Positions 1-9,749 are shown, numbered from the stretch's first letter. The stretch is DNA of 45,239 nucleotides from an uncultured Erysipelotrichaceae bacterium (GCA_902766005.1 CACXCB010000150.1:1-45239); one strand, 5' to 3'. Made by a program: numbers and translations. The notes: generated by a model from the sequence alone, not told the origin.

Positions 1-127
1 AAGAAATTTGACAAGAAAAACATAAAAAAAGGCTTATGTCATATAAGCATTTTGAACTTTTCATTTTTTTTAGCTGTCAAAGACCCGAAAAAAATGAGAA
101 AATGATGAAAATTATTATTTTTTTTTG

Positions 128-159
128 TATCATGATTCTTTTTGCGAAATATCATGATA
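128..159 (+). promoter_or_regulatory. Twin TATCATGAT boxes in the glgB promoter (candidate operator)
   Basis: Two copies of the sequence TATCATGAT occur at 128-136 and 150-158. The second extends to a perfect 10-bp palindrome, TATCATGATA (150-159). The copies start 22 bp apart, about two helical turns, so they would lie on one face of the DNA. The second lies between the proposed -35 and -10 of glgB. This is the geometry of a repressor or activator site controlling the glycogen operon; which regulator binds is unknown. Confidence 0.4.
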
Positions 160-169
160 AAATTATAAT
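142..169 (+). promoter_or_regulatory. Candidate sigma-A promoter of the glg operon
   Basis: A perfect -10 box TATAAT (164-169) follows a -35-like TTGCGA (142-147, four of six matches) at a 16-bp spacing. The predicted start near 176 leaves a leader of about 31 nt before the glgB start codon at 207. The surrounding 1-200 region is very AT-rich and shows no other convincing gene. Confidence 0.5.
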
Positions 170-206
170 GCTGTTTTTATGGTCCAATTTTTGGGGAGAT
201 TTATTT

Positions 207-2081
207 ATGGATAAGGATAGATTAGTAGAAAGTTTCCATCAAGGTCATTGTATAAACGCATATCGTTTATTTGGAGCCCATTTTGCAAACGAAGATGGAA
301 ATGACGGAATAAGATTTACCGTATATGCACCACATGCCAGAAATGTCAGTGTGATCGGCGGATTCACTAATTGGGAATATAATCCGATTCCAATGGAGAG
401 AACAGGGTATAACGGTATCTGGTCTGTTTTTGTCCGCGGAATCAAAGAGTGGGAATCCTATAAATACCGCATTGAAGACCGTAACGGACATTTTCTGAAC
501 AAGTCTGATCCATATGCATTCTACAGTGAGACACGTCCGGAAACCGCTTCAAAGACATACAACCTGAATGATATCAAATGGTCAGACCGTTCCTGGATGA
601 AGAAAAGGACAAAAAACTTTGACAGACCATTAAATATCTATGAAGCTTATGCAGGCGGTTGGAAAAAGAACGGAGAATATCCGTATACATATGTCATGCT
701 GAAGGATAATTTGATCCCGTATGTCAAGGAACATGGTTTTACGCATATCGAATTGATGCCTTTAAATGAATATCCTTTTGACGGATCATGGGGATATCAG
801 GCAAGCGGTTATTATTCTGTGACTTCCAGATATGGCAATCCTACAGAATTTGCTGCATTCATCAATGAATGTCACAAACAGGGAATCGGTGTCATCATGG
901 ATATGGTACCTGTACATTTCGTCAAAGATGCATTCGGTTTACGGTACTTTGATGGCGAACCATTATATGAATACAGGGATGTACATGATGCGGAAAGCCA
1001 ATGGGGAACAATGAACTTTGACCTGTGGAATGAAGAAGTAAGATCCTTTCTGATTTCTGCAGCATCTTTCTGGTGCGATGTTTATCACATTGACGGTATA
1101 CGTATCGACGCTGTATCCAACTTGATTTACTGGGGAGGCAACAGGGACAGAGGAACAAATGAAGGATCACTTGCTTTTGTCAGAAGAATGAACTATTACA
1201 TCAACAAAGAATATCCGAGTGTAATGTTAATTGCTGAAGACAGTTCTGATTTCCCAAAGGTAACAGCTTCGACTTTGGAAAACGGTCTTGGATTCGACTA
1301 TAAATGGGATCTTGGTTGGATGAACGATACATTAAAGTATTATTCAACCGATCCGATTTACCGCGTATACGATCATAATAAACTGACATTCTCAATGGCA
1401 TATTTTTACAGTGAGAGATTCATGTTGCCGTTGAGCCATGATGAAAATGTACACGGGAAGAAAACAATTGTTGATCGCATGTGGGGCAATTATGACCAAA
1501 AGTTCTCACAGGCAAGAAATCTGTATGCTTATATGTTTGCACATCCGGGCAAGAAGCTGAATTTCATGGGAAATGAAATCGCATCCTTCCGCGAATTTGA
1601 TGAAGCAAAAGAGTTGGACTGGTTCCTTTTGGATTATCCAAGACATGATGCATTCCTGCGCTATTTTACAGATCTGAATAAGATTTATGCTGCACACGGA
1701 TGTTTGTATAAGCATGATTATGACGGACAGGGATTCAGGTGGATTAATGCCGACAATGCCCAGCAAAGCATTTTTACCTTCTATCGTGAAGATGAAAAAG
1801 AATATCTTGTATGTGTTTTGAATCTGACTCCTGCCTCCTATGAAATCTATGATATTGATGTTCCGCAAGCAGGAAAATACACAGAGATTCTGAACTCGGA
1901 AAAAGATATTTATGACGGATGCAATATGTGCAACTTTGAACCGGTTGAATCCTGGAAAAAGAAGGATAAGAATGCCAAGTTTGAAAACGGAATAACCATT
2001 CGCATTGCACCGTTCGCTGCAATATGGTTCACATGTCCTAAGAAACGTACACGCAAAAAGAGAACAACAGAAGGGAAGTAA
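207..2081 (+). CDS. glgB: 1,4-alpha-glucan branching enzyme (GH13)
   Basis: GlgB cuts alpha-1,4 chains and re-attaches them through alpha-1,6 bonds during glycogen synthesis in the cytosol. An N-terminal CBM48 domain (GIRFTVYAPHARNVSVIGGF) is followed by a GH13 barrel. Visible GH13 motifs are DMVPVHF (region I), GIRIDAV with nucleophile D301, AEDSSDFP with acid/base E344, and LSHDENVHG with D412. The frame is open back to 36, but I place the start at ATG 207: it has GGGGAG eight bases upstream, the extra 57 codons look non-coding and AT-rich, and 624 aa matches the usual family length. It is first in an operon with glgP, whose ribosome binding site lies in the end of this gene. No glgC or glgA is present in the window. 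Confidence 0.95.
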   Translation: MDKDRLVESFHQGHCINAYRLFGAHFANEDGNDGIRFTVYAPHARNVSVIGGFTNWEYNPIPMERTGYNGIWSVFVRGIKEWESYKYRIEDRNGHFLNKSDPYAFYSETRPETASKTYNLNDIKWSDRSWMKKRTKNFDRPLNIYEAYAGGWKKNGEYPYTYVMLKDNLIPYVKEHGFTHIELMPLNEYPFDGSWGYQASGYYSVTSRYGNPTEFAAFINECHKQGIGVIMDMVPVHFVKDAFGLRYFDGEPLYEYRDVHDAESQWGTMNFDLWNEEVRSFLISAASFWCDVYHIDGIRIDAVSNLIYWGGNRDRGTNEGSLAFVRRMNYYINKEYPSVMLIAEDSSDFPKVTASTLENGLGFDYKWDLGWMNDTLKYYSTDPIYRVYDHNKLTFSMAYFYSERFMLPLSHDENVHGKKTIVDRMWGNYDQKFSQARNLYAYMFAHPGKKLNFMGNEIASFREFDEAKELDWFLLDYPRHDAFLRYFTDLNKIYAAHGCLYKHDYDGQGFRWINADNAQQSIFTFYREDEKEYLVCVLNLTPASYEIYDIDVPQAGKYTEILNSEKDIYDGCNMCNFEPVESWKKKDKNAKFENGITIRIAPFAAIWFTCPKKRTRKKRTTEGK

Positions 2082-2084
2082 TAC

Positions 2085-4493
2085 ATGTTCAAAAACAAAT
2101 CAAATTTCAAAAAAGAATTTAACCGTCGATTGATTGAAGCTTTTGGTACAGAAGCTGCAAAAACACATCCCATTGATCGCTATACAACGCTTGCCAAGAT
2201 GGTTCGTGATTATGCAAATGTAAATTGGAAGGATACAAAGAAGGCTGTCAATGAACAGAATGCCAAACAGGTTTACTACTTTTCCATGGAGTTCCTCCTT
2301 GGCAGAATGCTGACAAGCAATCTGCAGAATCTGGGTATCTATGATGTCGTGGTAGAGGGATTAAAAGATCTGGGAATTGAATATCAGGAATTGGCAAAAC
2401 TGGAATCGGATCCGGGATTAGGCAATGGCGGTTTAGGACGACTTGCAGCATGTTTTATGGACTCTGCTGCTTCTTTGAATTATCCGGTAAACGGCAACTG
2501 TATTCGTTACCGCTATGGTTTGTTCCGCCAGTTTATCAATAAACAGGGCGAGCAGGTTGAAGTTCCGGACCAGTGGCTTCGCTATGGCTGTCCATGGGAA
2601 ATCCGTAAATTTAAGCACGCTGTAGATGTCAAGTTCTATGGCTATATGGAAGTATCCTATGATGAAAAGGGAGACATGCATTTCAAGCATAAAAATGCTA
2701 CTCATATTTTAGCAGTGCCTTATGATATTGCGATGGTCGGTGCAGATACGAAGATGACTAACACATTACGTTTGTGGTCTGCTGAACCGGCGGATGTTGC
2801 CCCAAGGGGAATTGACTATCGTAAATATATCTCCGAAGTTGATGATATCTGTCTGAATGTATATCCTGATGACTCAACGGAAGAAGGAAAATTCCTTCGT
2901 CTGAAGCAGCAGTATTTCTTTGTATGTGCAGGCTTGAACAGCATTCTGCAGGGACATAGGGATAAATACGGAACATTGGATAACCTCGGTGAGAAAGTCA
3001 GCATTCAGCTGAATGATACACACCCGGTCCTGGCAACTGCCGAATTGATGCGCGTTTTGATGGATGACTATGGCTATCAATGGGATGCCGCCAAGAAGAT
3101 TTGTACGGAAGTTATGGCATATACAAACCATACTGTCATGTCCGAAGCTCTGGAAAAATGGCCTGTACGTTATGTTCAGATTCTTCTGCCGCGTGTATAT
3201 ATGATTATAGAAGAAATTGACAGACGTTTCTGCCAGTATGTCAGAGATAAATATCCTGGGGATTACGGACTGGTGGATTCTGTCAGAATTATCAAAGATG
3301 GTCAGATTCACATGGCAAGCATGGCAGCTGTCATGAGCCACAGCGTCAATGGTGTTGCAAAGATTCACAGCGATATTTTGAAAAACGATCTGTTCAAGGA
3401 CTATTACCGCATTTATCCGGACCGTTTTTCCAATAAGACAAACGGCATTACACCGAGAAGATGGATGATGTATTCCAATCCACAGCTTTGCAGCATGCTG
3501 GAAAACAAGATCGGCAGATCCAATGTCATCGATTATCACCACGGTATTGAAAAGCTGTTGAAGTATGTGGATAATGAAAAGCTGCAGGAAGAATTCCTGC
3601 AGGTCAAGCAGGAAAGAAAAGAGATCCTGGCTACCTATATCGAAAAAGCTACCGGTATTAAAGTCGATCCTAACAGTATTTTCGATGTACAGGCAAAGAG
3701 ACTGCATGCCTATAAGCGTCAGCTGCTCAATATCATGCATGTTATCTATCTGTACCAGCGTATAAAGAGTGATCCGAATTTCAAAATTACACCGCACACA
3801 TACATCTTTGCGGCTAAAGCTGCCAGCAGTTATGTATTTGCCAAGAAAGTAATCAAGCTGATCAATAATGTCGGCAGAGTCATTAACAATGATCCGGATG
3901 TCAAAGGCATGATCAAAGTTGTATTCCTTCCCAACTACAATGTTTCCATGTCAGAAGTTCTTGTGCCGGGCACAGATATCAGCGAACAGATTTCGACTGC
4001 AGGAAAAGAGGCTTCAGGTACCGGAAACATGAAATTCATGATGAATGGTGCCATCACACTCGGAACGCTCGATGGAGCAAATGTTGAAATTGACGAACTT
4101 GTCGGCAGAGAAAATGATATTATTTTCGGTCTTACCGTAGATCAGATTAACGATCTGAGATGGCATTACAATGCCTATGAATATTATCAGAACGATGAAC
4201 GTATACGCAATGTCATGAATACGTTTATTACACCTGTATGGTCCGACGATGCAAATGATTATCGTATCATCTTTGATGAAATCCTGACAAAGAATGATGA
4301 ATTCTTCGTTTTAGCAGACTTTGATGCCTATGTCAAAGCGCAGGAAGAAGTTGAAAGAAAATACAGTGATCGTAAGAACTGGGCAAAGAGTTGCCTGATT
4401 AATATTGCAAAGAGCGGATTCTTCTCCAGCGATCGTACAATCGAAGAATATGCTGAGGAAATCTGGGATATCAAACCTTTAAAAATTAAATAG
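2085..4493 (+). CDS. glgP: Glycogen/alpha-glucan phosphorylase (GT35)
   Basis: This enzyme releases glucose 1-phosphate from the non-reducing ends of glycogen using phosphate and PLP. The 802-residue protein has the usual family length. It shows SMEFLLGRML, the glycine-rich DPGLGNGGLGRLAA loop, and the PLP-binding segment EASGTGNMKFMMNG with Schiff-base lysine K650. The start is three bases after the glgB stop, with AAGGGAAG (2071-2077) inside glgB, so translation is probably coupled. The glucose 1-phosphate can be converted by the phosphoglucomutase encoded at 26838-28535. A short hairpin follows the stop, before pulA. Confidence 0.96.
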   Translation: MFKNKSNFKKEFNRRLIEAFGTEAAKTHPIDRYTTLAKMVRDYANVNWKDTKKAVNEQNAKQVYYFSMEFLLGRMLTSNLQNLGIYDVVVEGLKDLGIEYQELAKLESDPGLGNGGLGRLAACFMDSAASLNYPVNGNCIRYRYGLFRQFINKQGEQVEVPDQWLRYGCPWEIRKFKHAVDVKFYGYMEVSYDEKGDMHFKHKNATHILAVPYDIAMVGADTKMTNTLRLWSAEPADVAPRGIDYRKYISEVDDICLNVYPDDSTEEGKFLRLKQQYFFVCAGLNSILQGHRDKYGTLDNLGEKVSIQLNDTHPVLATAELMRVLMDDYGYQWDAAKKICTEVMAYTNHTVMSEALEKWPVRYVQILLPRVYMIIEEIDRRFCQYVRDKYPGDYGLVDSVRIIKDGQIHMASMAAVMSHSVNGVAKIHSDILKNDLFKDYYRIYPDRFSNKTNGITPRRWMMYSNPQLCSMLENKIGRSNVIDYHHGIEKLLKYVDNEKLQEEFLQVKQERKEILATYIEKATGIKVDPNSIFDVQAKRLHAYKRQLLNIMHVIYLYQRIKSDPNFKITPHTYIFAAKAASSYVFAKKVIKLINNVGRVINNDPDVKGMIKVVFLPNYNVSMSEVLVPGTDISEQISTAGKEASGTGNMKFMMNGAITLGTLDGANVEIDELVGRENDIIFGLTVDQINDLRWHYNAYEYYQNDERIRNVMNTFITPVWSDDANDYRIIFDEILTKNDEFFVLADFDAYVKAQEEVERKYSDRKNWAKSCLINIAKSGFFSSDRTIEEYAEEIWDIKPLKIK

Positions 4494-4516
4494 AGCACCT
4501 GTTTAGGGTGCTTTTT
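4494..4516 (+). terminator. Short hairpin with T-run between glgP and pulA (weak terminator or attenuator)
   Basis: AGCACC (4494-4499) can pair with GGTGCT (4507-4512), and five T's follow (4512-4516). The six-base-pair stem begins directly after the glgP stop and lies 20 bases before the pulA start. It probably reduces rather than blocks read-through, which would lower pulA and secA relative to glgBP. Confidence 0.5.
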
Positions 4517-4535
4517 GTGCAAGCGGGGAAATTTT

Positions 4536-6656
4536 ATGGCAAATATGCATGCTTATCTTGATGATTTTGGGAAAATTGTTTTAACAATAAAAAGGAGCTT
4601 TTACAACGGCCGTTCGGATTCTTTTTACGTAGTTGCGGACAAGGGGTATATGAGTGAACTGGTGATATCCAATGTAGAAGAGCATGCGGATCTGGTGAAA
4701 TATATCATGATTGCCCCAAGCGGTCTTGCTGCAAGTGTAAACTATTATATTCGTGAACAGCATGGACTGTCCGTTCCGCTTGAAAAGCGTCTGATTGTCA
4801 GGACCAAACAGTTTAATGAAAGATATAACTATGACGGAGATGATCTCGGTGCCGTATATCACAAAATGCATACGGATTTTGCCCTTTGGGCACCTACGGC
4901 ATCTTCTGTCATTCTGCGTGTAAAGTTCAACGGCACAGTCCGTGCATATCCGATGGATCGTACAGAGAAAGGTGTATGGCGTGTCAGCATTATAGGCAAT
5001 TTCAAGAATGCTACATATGTATATCTCGTTGAAAGAAACGGGGAAATCAAGGAAACCCTTGATCCATATGCATACAGTTCTATTGGAAACGGGCAGGAGT
5101 CTGCAGTCATAGACCTTGAAGAGGTAATGGCAGTTCCTTCCGTGTCATTAAAAGATTCTGTCTCATCCACAGATGCGATTATATATGAAGCAAGTGTCAG
5201 GGATATGACAGCTCATCCTTTAACCGGAACAAAGCAGAACAGCACCTTTCTGGCATTGTGCGAGGAAGGCACAAAGCTGAGAGAAATGCCGACAGGTCTG
5301 GATTACCTGGCTTCTCTTGGAGTAACACATGTACAGTTGCTGCCGGTAATGGATTTTGCGACAGTTGATGAATATCATCCAAAAAAGAATTATAACTGGG
5401 GATATGACCCGGCACAGTATCTTGTCCCGGAAGGCAGCTATTCCTCAGATCCGGATGATCCATATGCAAGGATGAAAGAACTCAGAAAAATGGTCAGCAC
5501 AATGCATGAACATGGGATACGGGTTAACCTGGATGTTGTATTCAACCATTTGTACAGTTCTGACAATTCACCGTTTGAAAGAACCGTTCCGTTTTATTAT
5601 TTCCGTTGCAATGATCAAGCTTATCTTTCCAACGGCTCCTATTGCGGCAATGATTTCTCTTCCGAACAGCCGATGGCAAGAAGATACATTGTTCATGTGA
5701 TTGAAGAACTGATCCGCATATATGATGTTGACGGATTCCGTTTTGATCTGATGGGGATTCTGGATTATGAAACGATGAATGCAATCCGTGATGCAGCGAT
5801 TCAAATGAAGCCGGATATCATGATCTACGGAGAAGGGTGGAACATGCCAACAATGCTTCCGGACAGCGAAAAGGCGGATATTGACAATCAGGCTAAAATG
5901 CCGCATATCGGTCATTTTAATGATTATTTCAGAGACGTGGTCAAAGGACGAACCAGCGATGACCAGCGTTATGACAAAGGCTTTATAACCGGTGATCTCG
6001 GATTGTCTTTCAGCATGTTGTCGGCTTTGAGTGCCAATGTTCTGGGAACACCGTATTTCAAGCGATTCCAGACTCCGGATCAATCCATCAATGCTTTGGA
6101 AACGCATGACAATAATACCGTATGGGACAAGATGCATTTCTGCTGCGGTAATGAGGACCGCAATGTAAGATGGAAGAGACATAAGATGATGATTGCCACA
6201 ACATTTGTAGCGCAGGGTATTCCATTCCTGCATGCCGGAATCGAATTCTGCGGTACGAAGAACGATAATGGAAACTCCTATAATGCAGGTGACAACATCA
6301 ACCAAATGGACTGGGTAAGAGCAGAATACAACCAGGACATGATTACATATACCAAAAAATGTATCATCCTGAGGAAAAAATATAAGGCATTCCGTTTCCG
6401 TACGCCTGAAGAGATCATGTCCAATGTGAAGCTGTCGGTTTCCGAAGGCGGTGTGATTTTTTATGATATTCATTATGATGATCCGGTTACGGAAACGACA
6501 ATGCTCAGGGTGCTGATTAATCCGTCCTTTGATGATAAGTATTATACGTTTGAGCCGGAGTGGCGCATGCTTTTTGACAGTGAGGGAAACGAACATGCAG
6601 AACCAAATGCCAATGTATGTTTGCCGCTGTTATCAGTAATTGTCTTAGGTAAATAA
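4536..6656 (+). CDS. pulA: Type I pullulanase / glycogen debranching enzyme (GH13)
   Basis: This enzyme hydrolyses alpha-1,6 branch points in pullulan, glycogen or limit dextrins, complementing GlgP. The type I signature YNWGYDPAQY is present. GH13 regions are LDVVFNH, DGFRFDLMG (nucleophile D404), IYGEGW (acid/base E433) and ETHDNNTVWD (D525). An N-terminal CBM48-like domain precedes the barrel. No signal peptide or cell-wall anchor is visible, so it is probably cytosolic. The start is ATG 4536, with GGGGA six bases upstream; an upstream TTG in frame lies inside the preceding hairpin and is unlikely. The length is 706 aa. The gene ends one base before secA, so the two are co-transcribed. Confidence 0.95.
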   Translation: MANMHAYLDDFGKIVLTIKRSFYNGRSDSFYVVADKGYMSELVISNVEEHADLVKYIMIAPSGLAASVNYYIREQHGLSVPLEKRLIVRTKQFNERYNYDGDDLGAVYHKMHTDFALWAPTASSVILRVKFNGTVRAYPMDRTEKGVWRVSIIGNFKNATYVYLVERNGEIKETLDPYAYSSIGNGQESAVIDLEEVMAVPSVSLKDSVSSTDAIIYEASVRDMTAHPLTGTKQNSTFLALCEEGTKLREMPTGLDYLASLGVTHVQLLPVMDFATVDEYHPKKNYNWGYDPAQYLVPEGSYSSDPDDPYARMKELRKMVSTMHEHGIRVNLDVVFNHLYSSDNSPFERTVPFYYFRCNDQAYLSNGSYCGNDFSSEQPMARRYIVHVIEELIRIYDVDGFRFDLMGILDYETMNAIRDAAIQMKPDIMIYGEGWNMPTMLPDSEKADIDNQAKMPHIGHFNDYFRDVVKGRTSDDQRYDKGFITGDLGLSFSMLSALSANVLGTPYFKRFQTPDQSINALETHDNNTVWDKMHFCCGNEDRNVRWKRHKMMIATTFVAQGIPFLHAGIEFCGTKNDNGNSYNAGDNINQMDWVRAEYNQDMITYTKKCIILRKKYKAFRFRTPEEIMSNVKLSVSEGGVIFYDIHYDDPVTETTMLRVLINPSFDDKYYTFEPEWRMLFDSEGNEHAEPNANVCLPLLSVIVLGK

Positions 6657-6657
6657 A

Positions 6658-9000
6658 ATGGGATTTTTAGATAATATCTTCAGCAGTGAAAAAAGACACT
6701 ATCATATGGCAGAAAAACAGATGCAGAAAGTTCTTGAAAAGGAGGAACTGTATGCATCTATGTCAGATACTTCTTTGCAGGCGATGACGGGAGTATTTCT
6801 GCAGGATCTTGAAAAAGGTAAAACACTGAATGATATTCTTCCGGATGCTTTTGCGGTTGCAAGAGAAGCTGCAAAGAGGGTATTGGGAGAGTTTCCTTTT
6901 CCTGTACAGGTTCTTGGTGGCGTTCTTTTGCATGACGGCGATATCGCAGAGATGAAAACCGGTGAAGGAAAAACCCTGACAGCAGTAATGCCGGTATATT
7001 TGAATGCACTAGCCAAAAAGGGCGTTCATGTTGTTACGGTTAATGAGTATCTTGCTGAAAGAGATGCTTCCTGGATGGGAGATATCTATCGTTTTCTCGG
7101 ACTCACCGTAGGATGCAACATGCACTCACTGACACAGGCACAGAAAAGGGAACAATATGCATGCGATATAACATATACGACCAATAGCGAGCTTGGTTTC
7201 GACTATCTGCGTGATAATATGGTTCTTGATAAAAGGGAGAGAGTATTGCGTGGCTTGCATTATGCAATACTGGATGAAGTGGATTCCATCCTGATTGATG
7301 AAGCAAGAACACCGTTGATTATCAGCGGTCAGGGACCTTCACTGGATCAGCAGTATCTGCATGCAGACCGTTTTGCCAAACAGTGTCTGCCGGGAACAGA
7401 TGTGATCATTTCCAGGGAAGACAACAGTGTTTCGCTCAGTGAAACAGGAATTGCCAAAGCAGAGAAGGCTTTTCACATTCCCAATATCTACCAGCCTTCC
7501 TATGCAGGCTTAATCCATGATATTCAGAATGCATTGCGAGCCAACTTCCTGATGCATCGTGATGTAGAATATATAGTTTCTGATGATGAAGTCATACTTG
7601 TGGATCAGTTTACCGGCCGTAAAATGGCAGGAAGAGAATTCAGTGACGGACTGCATCAGGCGATTCAGGCAAAGGAAAATGTGGGCATCAAGCAGGAAAC
7701 AATCACACTGGCAACCATTACATATCAGAATTTTTTCCGCTTGTATGGCAAATTATCGGGCATGACCGGTACTGCGAAAACAGAGGAGGATGAATTTCTG
7801 AATACGTATAATATGCGTGTATATGAAATTCCGACTAACAGGCCGGTACAGAGAATAGATGAAAAGGATGAAGTCTTTTTGACAAGAAAAGAAAAATACG
7901 ATGCAATCGTGAAAGAAACGAAAAGGCTCTATGAAAAAGGACAGCCGGTTTTGATCGGCACTCTGTCAATCGGCATAAATGAACAACTATCGGAATTGCT
8001 GAAGAAGGAAAAAATACCGCATCGTGTTCTGAATGCAAGAAATGATGCAGATGAAGCAAAAATCATTGCTCTTGCCGGAATGAAAAATGCGGTAACCGTA
8101 GCAACAAACATGGCCGGAAGAGGAACAGATATCAAACTTGGAGAAGGTGTCAGAGAGCTCGGCGGATTGGCCGTATTAGGCTCAGAAAGACATGAATCAA
8201 GGCGAATTGACAATCAGCTGAGAGGAAGGTCAGGACGTCAGGGAGACCCCGGATTTTCGCGTTTTTACTGCTCTATGGATGATGACCTTTTTGAGGAATA
8301 TGCAACAGAAGAAGCACAGTCGCAGATTGAAAAGTTTGAAAGAGGCAAAGAGTCAGAAGATAAGATTCGTTCGATGACGGACCGCATACAGAAAAGGGCT
8401 GAAGGATTGCACTTTGATGCGCGTAAAAATACTTTGGAATTTGACAATGTGCTGATGGAACAGAGGCATGTGATCTATTCACAACGTGATGAAGTATTGG
8501 ATATGGAAGATACTGCCGGCTTGATACGTCATCTTTTGGAAGATGACATTACATATCACTTTCAGCAATATGATGAAAACAAAGATGCAGATTCCCTGAA
8601 AAAATATCTGATGGGATTGCATGTAGATCCACAGAAGTTTACATCTCTTTCCAAAAGGGAAGCGGTGAACAGTATTGCAGATGATGTATTGGAGACCTAT
8701 CGGGAAAGAACGGAATTCCTCGATCCTATGTATTTACAGAGAATGCAGAAAAATATTTTCCTGAGAACGCTGGACAGGGCATGGCGTACCCATGTGGATG
8801 TCATGGAACATATGAAGAAATCCATTTATTTGCGCAGCTATGCCGGAAAGAAACCGATCGACGCATATAAAGAAGAGGCATTTGAGCGTTTTGAGAACAT
8901 GCTGACAAATATCCGCGAACAGACAATTGAAGCTCTTCTGGGGTTTGTAAGAAAAATAGAGGAGGAAAATACGAAAGATAGTTCCGGAAAAGAGATATAA
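6658..9000 (+). CDS. secA: Preprotein translocase ATPase SecA (short form lacking the zinc tail)
   Basis: SecA is the motor that drives unfolded preproteins through SecYEG. Visible are Walker A TGEGKT (residues 101-106), the DEAD-type LDEVDSILIDEA (D206 onward), MAGRGTDIKLG, and the arginine-finger region ESRRIDNQLRGRSGRQGDPG. The helical scaffold near the C-terminus (RTHVDVMEHMKKSIYLRSY) is also present. The protein is 780 aa and ends in EENTKDSSGKEI, so it lacks the Cys-rich SecB/lipid-binding tail of longer SecAs. That fits either the housekeeping SecA of some Erysipelotrichia or a SecA2; no secY2 or asp genes are nearby. It starts one base after the pulA stop, an odd place for secA. Neighbouring prfB is absent. 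Confidence 0.93.
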   Translation: MGFLDNIFSSEKRHYHMAEKQMQKVLEKEELYASMSDTSLQAMTGVFLQDLEKGKTLNDILPDAFAVAREAAKRVLGEFPFPVQVLGGVLLHDGDIAEMKTGEGKTLTAVMPVYLNALAKKGVHVVTVNEYLAERDASWMGDIYRFLGLTVGCNMHSLTQAQKREQYACDITYTTNSELGFDYLRDNMVLDKRERVLRGLHYAILDEVDSILIDEARTPLIISGQGPSLDQQYLHADRFAKQCLPGTDVIISREDNSVSLSETGIAKAEKAFHIPNIYQPSYAGLIHDIQNALRANFLMHRDVEYIVSDDEVILVDQFTGRKMAGREFSDGLHQAIQAKENVGIKQETITLATITYQNFFRLYGKLSGMTGTAKTEEDEFLNTYNMRVYEIPTNRPVQRIDEKDEVFLTRKEKYDAIVKETKRLYEKGQPVLIGTLSIGINEQLSELLKKEKIPHRVLNARNDADEAKIIALAGMKNAVTVATNMAGRGTDIKLGEGVRELGGLAVLGSERHESRRIDNQLRGRSGRQGDPGFSRFYCSMDDDLFEEYATEEAQSQIEKFERGKESEDKIRSMTDRIQKRAEGLHFDARKNTLEFDNVLMEQRHVIYSQRDEVLDMEDTAGLIRHLLEDDITYHFQQYDENKDADSLKKYLMGLHVDPQKFTSLSKREAVNSIADDVLETYRERTEFLDPMYLQRMQKNIFLRTLDRAWRTHVDVMEHMKKSIYLRSYAGKKPIDAYKEEAFERFENMLTNIREQTIEALLGFVRKIEEENTKDSSGKEI

Positions 9001-9038
9001 GATATTAAAATCTGATAAACAATAAACAGGAGGAGAAT

Positions 9039-9698
9039 ATGGCTGAAGATATCAGAAACATGAAAAGTGTTGCAGGAGTAAAGGAATTTGAGAAGCAGTA
9101 TAAACTGCCGGATTGTGTATTATTGGACAGTGAATATTGCAGCATGGGCAGAATGATCGGCAACAAAGCATGCAATATCAGCGGATATACATATTATGAC
9201 GCTGTGATTCTTTTAGAACTTGTCCCTGAAGAAAATGTGACAATTGAAGAAGTAAAGGCATTTGAAAAGAAACTGAGAAGAGCGGATATCACCAAAGAAG
9301 AGATCGTAAATGATCCGGATTATGGAAGAATTACCCACGCTTTTGATGTGGCGATCGATCGTGCACTGTCTAAAGGAAAATGCCTGATCCATGACCGTGC
9401 TACACGTGAAATGATTGAAGCAAGAGGATATTCCTGTGTTACGGTTCTTATGTATAATGACAATATTCCTTCAAAGATTGTCCGTGCAAGAGTATCTCCG
9501 CTGTATGAAGGGGAAACGGATGATCAGAAAGTCATTGCGGGAATTCAGGAAGAAGATAATATCCGCATCAATTATCATAAAGCACACAGCGATACTGCAT
9601 GGGGCGATAAATACATCTATGATCTTTGCATCAATTCCGAAGCATTGGGTCTCGATTATTCCGCAACATTGTTAAGCATGCTGATGAAGAATGCATAA
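9039..9698 (+). CDS. Cytidylate-kinase-like family protein with degenerate P-loop
   Basis: The 219-residue protein resembles the cytidylate-kinase-like family (PF13189) common in Bacillota. The C-terminal part NYHKAHSDTAWGDKYIYDLC followed by INSEALGLD is characteristic. The N-terminal nucleotide-binding loop, normally close to REYGSGGREI in this family, reads SEYCSMGRMI here (about residues 32-41). Two loop glycines are therefore replaced, and phosphate binding may be lost or altered. The start at 9039 has a perfect AGGAGG (9028-9033) five bases upstream. It lies 38 bases after secA and is the last gene of the glg-secA operon, closed by a strong terminator. Substrate unknown; a true CMP kinase (cmk) role is unlikely. 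Confidence 0.75.
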   Translation: MAEDIRNMKSVAGVKEFEKQYKLPDCVLLDSEYCSMGRMIGNKACNISGYTYYDAVILLELVPEENVTIEEVKAFEKKLRRADITKEEIVNDPDYGRITHAFDVAIDRALSKGKCLIHDRATREMIEARGYSCVTVLMYNDNIPSKIVRARVSPLYEGETDDQKVIAGIQEEDNIRINYHKAHSDTAWGDKYIYDLCINSEALGLDYSATLLSMLMKNA

Positions 9699-9721
9699 AG
9701 GTTCTGAAATGAACCTTTTTT
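9697..9721 (+). terminator. Rho-independent terminator of the glg-secA operon
   Basis: AAAGGTTC (9697-9704) pairs perfectly with GAACCTTT (9711-9718) around a six-base loop, and T's run through 9716-9721. It overlaps the stop codon of the cytidylate-kinase-like gene. Confidence 0.85.
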
Positions 9722-9749
9722 CTTTAATGCCATGCATGATAAAATATAA

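Noticed and set aside
36..206. N-terminal extension of GlgB by 57 codons
   Set aside because: AT-rich, not similar to branching enzymes, contains the promoter-like TATAAT, and ATG 207 has a good ribosome site.
2874..3797. Long antisense reading frame (307 codons) opposite glgP
   Set aside because: Shadow of the conserved phosphorylase; no ribosome site, no recognisable domain.
5568..6596. Antisense frame of 342 codons opposite pulA
   Set aside because: Shadow frame; the + strand carries all GH13 motifs.
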